From the NCBI RefSeq assembly GCF_008642235.1, contig NZ_SJEV01000001.1, positions 310,001-374,000 on the forward strand: a stretch of DNA of 64,000 nucleotides, written 5' to 3'. Made by a program: the position numbers and the translations under genes. The stretch is from Planctomonas psychrotolerans. Its GTDB lineage: Bacteria; Actinomycetota; Actinomycetes; Actinomycetales; Microbacteriaceae. The notes beneath the pieces were generated by a model. The model was given only the letters and a program-made list of their open reading frames with translations, made no database searches and was not told where the DNA came from. This document shows, one piece after another, positions 63,075-64,000 of this stretch. Each line of letters opens with the position of its first letter. Position 1 is the first letter of the stretch.

Positions 63075-63593
63075 TCAGCCGAGGCTGCGCGGCAGCGACA
63101 GCTCCTGACCCGGGAACACGTTCGCGGACGACAGCCGGTTCAGTTCCATGATCGAGGCGATGACGTCTCGGGGATCGGCGGTCGGCGCGACCGCTTCGGC
63201 GATTCCCCACAGCATCTGGCCCGACTCGACGGTGACGGTCTGCAGCGGAATGGTGACCGACTCCCCCGTGGCAACGGCGGGACCGCCATTGAGGGCGATC
63301 ACCAGGCCACTGGCGACGAGCGGGACACTGGCCAGGGTGGTGAGCAGCGCACGGCCACGGCGGGTGATCCGCAACCGGGGCTGCGCGACGACGTCGGCGG
63401 GCGCGGCGATAGAGGCGCGGGCGATCGTCGAGACGGACCGGGACGTCGCCGCGGTTGAGGTGGCGCTCCGAACCGGGCGCGGGGATGCGGACGTGCGTGC
63501 GGCGCGGGGAACCGGTCGTGCGGACGCGGCGATGCGCGTGCGGGGGGTGAAGCGTGACGAGCCGAAAACGTCGGGAACGAGTACTGCGCTCAT
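63075..63593 (-). CDS. LysM domain protein
   Basis: A 172-residue protein with one LysM-like domain at about 120-172 (VTVESGQMLWGIAEAV, then RDVIASIMELNRL, FPGQELSLP), which binds peptidoglycan. The N-terminal 75 residues are low-complexity and basic (many Ala, Arg, Ser, Pro). A single membrane segment near 86-104 then places the LysM domain outside. The ATG at 63593 has AGGAAGG upstream. Such a gene next to lexA resembles the actinobacterial cell-division suppressor locus (YneA/DivS/ChiZ type), so SOS control is plausible. Confidence 0.85.
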   Translation of the reverse strand: MSAVLVPDVFGSSRFTPRTRIAASARPVPRAARTSASPRPVRSATSTAATSRSVSTIARASIAAPADVVAQPRLRITRRGRALLTTLASVPLVASGLVIALNGGPAVATGESVTIPLQTVTVESGQMLWGIAEAVAPTADPRDVIASIMELNRLSSANVFPGQELSLPRSLG

Positions 63594-63661
63594 GTGTCGT
63601 GCCTTCCTGTGAAAGGTAATCCACGCATCCGGCACTCGGCCGGGAGTGCCGGATGCGAAGA

Positions 63662-63676
63662 TATGTTCCGAACATA
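63662..63676. promoter_or_regulatory. 15-bp palindrome upstream of the LysM gene
   Basis: TATGTTC-C-GAACATA, perfect 7-bp arms, 69 bp upstream of the LysM ATG. It holds GTTC and GAAC half-sites like the SOS box nearby but in the reverse order and with different spacing. Confidence 0.5.
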
Positions 63677-63683
63677 CCTTCGA

Positions 63684-63699
63684 TCGAACGTAGGTTCAA
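63684..63699. promoter_or_regulatory. SOS box (LexA operator)
   Basis: TCGAACGTAGGTTCAA contains GAAC-N4-GTTC, the actinobacterial LexA recognition core. It sits between the divergent LysM and lexA genes and may control both. It is 91 bp upstream of the LysM start and about 160 bp upstream of the lexA start. Confidence 0.75.
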
Positions 63700-63737
63700 C
63701 CTCGAGCACTAATTCGTGGATCTAAATCGCGAAACAC

Positions 63738-63753
63738 TCGAATAGATGTTTGT
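63738..63753. promoter_or_regulatory. Second, weaker SOS-box-like site
   Basis: TCGAATAGATGTTTGT keeps the CGAA-x5-GTT pattern with one mismatch in each arm. It lies 54 bp from the first box, nearer lexA, and could be the lexA-proximal operator. Confidence 0.45.
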
Positions 63754-63786
63754 GAGCATGTACCCCTGCGGATACAGTTCGAGTGT

Positions 63787-63805
63787 CTGATTGGTACTCA
63801 ATCAG
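63787..63805. promoter_or_regulatory. 19-bp inverted repeat in the lexA leader
   Basis: CTGATTG-GTACT-CAATCAG, perfect 7-bp arms, 55 bp upstream of the lexA GTG. It can form a small hairpin in RNA or a protein-binding site in DNA. Confidence 0.4.
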
Positions 63806-63860
63806 CGACCACCGACATTCCTGCCGGATCGGCACGGACGGACACTAGACAGGGGACTTC

Positions 63861-64000
63861 GTGACCACGGAGAAATCGACCGGCGAACGTGGGACGCGCC
63901 GACGGAAGAGCCTCAGCGACAAGCAGGTCGCCATCATGGAGGTCATCTCCAAGTCCGTGCGGTCCCGCGGTTATCCGCCGAGCATGCGGGAGATCGGCGA
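63861..64000 (+). CDS. lexA: LexA repressor (3' end outside window)
   Basis: First 46 residues of LexA, the SOS-response repressor. The GTG at 63861 has AGGGG 5 bases upstream. After a basic tail comes the winged-helix DNA-binding start: SLSDKQVAIMEVISKSVRSR and GYPPSMREIG, the typical LexA N-terminus. The cleavage site and Ser/Lys catalytic part lie beyond the window. An SOS box upstream supports autoregulation. Confidence 0.93.
   Translation, partial: MTTEKSTGERGTRRRKSLSDKQVAIMEVISKSVRSRGYPPSMREIG

Overview
The window is a GC-rich actinobacterial chromosome segment. Gene content and order (lexA, LysM protein, hisC-hisB-hisH-priA, sseB, DUF1844, infC-rpmI-rplT, trmH-like, gluABCD, pheST, argCJBD), frequent GTG starts and TAnnnT boxes six bases upstream of start codons all point to the family Microbacteriaceae. 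This is inference from gene order and sequence style; no database search was possible. No rRNA, tRNA, CRISPR array, integrase or insertion sequence was seen.

Region by region. 0-2.4 kb: a methionine ABC importer (metN-metI-metQ, minus strand; metQ is cut by the window edge). 2.5-3.7 kb: an alpha/beta hydrolase and a remnant of a DUF222/HNH protein. 3.8-17.7 kb: a DNA-processing block with a RecB-like nuclease/helicase, SbcC and SbcD, an Eis-like acetyltransferase and a SWIM-SNF2 helicase. It contains a nine-copy GCGAAT array and two clusters of a TCCCTTCGACAAGCTCAGGGA-type repeat. 17.9-21.2 kb: a GH65 disaccharide phosphorylase with its beta-phosphoglucomutase. 21.3-27.7 kb: accessory-looking genes: an anchored thermonuclease-like nuclease, two divergent NERD proteins separated by repeats, two unrecognised proteins, an LLM flavin oxidoreductase, a Lon substrate-binding-domain protein and a lone DarT-like ADP-ribosyltransferase. 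27.7-32.9 kb: a short-chain dehydrogenase, an aldo/keto reductase, an RsmC-like methyltransferase and a full-length DUF222/HNH protein.

33.0-38.7 kb is a likely L-fucose catabolic cluster: alpha-L-fucosidase, L-fucose dehydrogenase-like aldo/keto reductase, L-fuconate dehydratase-like enolase, a FadR-type regulator and a fumarylacetoacetate-hydrolase-family enzyme. 38.8-43.5 kb holds a formate-related set: fdhD, an FdhF/YdeP-type molybdoenzyme and an FNT-family channel, with a SnoaL-like protein between them. From 43.5 kb to the end is conserved core: argCJBD, glutaminase, pheST, gluABCD, an rRNA/tRNA methyltransferase, infC-rpmI-rplT, DUF1844, sseB, part of the histidine operon, a LysM protein and the start of lexA with an SOS operator.

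Starts were chosen from ribosome sites, leaderless -10 boxes and family alignment by eye. The most interesting points are the NERD pair with shared repeats, the unpaired DarT-like gene, the hexanucleotide array, the non-ATG/GTG/TTG starts of infC (ATC) and the phosphoglucomutase (CTG), and the consistent leaderless promoter signature.
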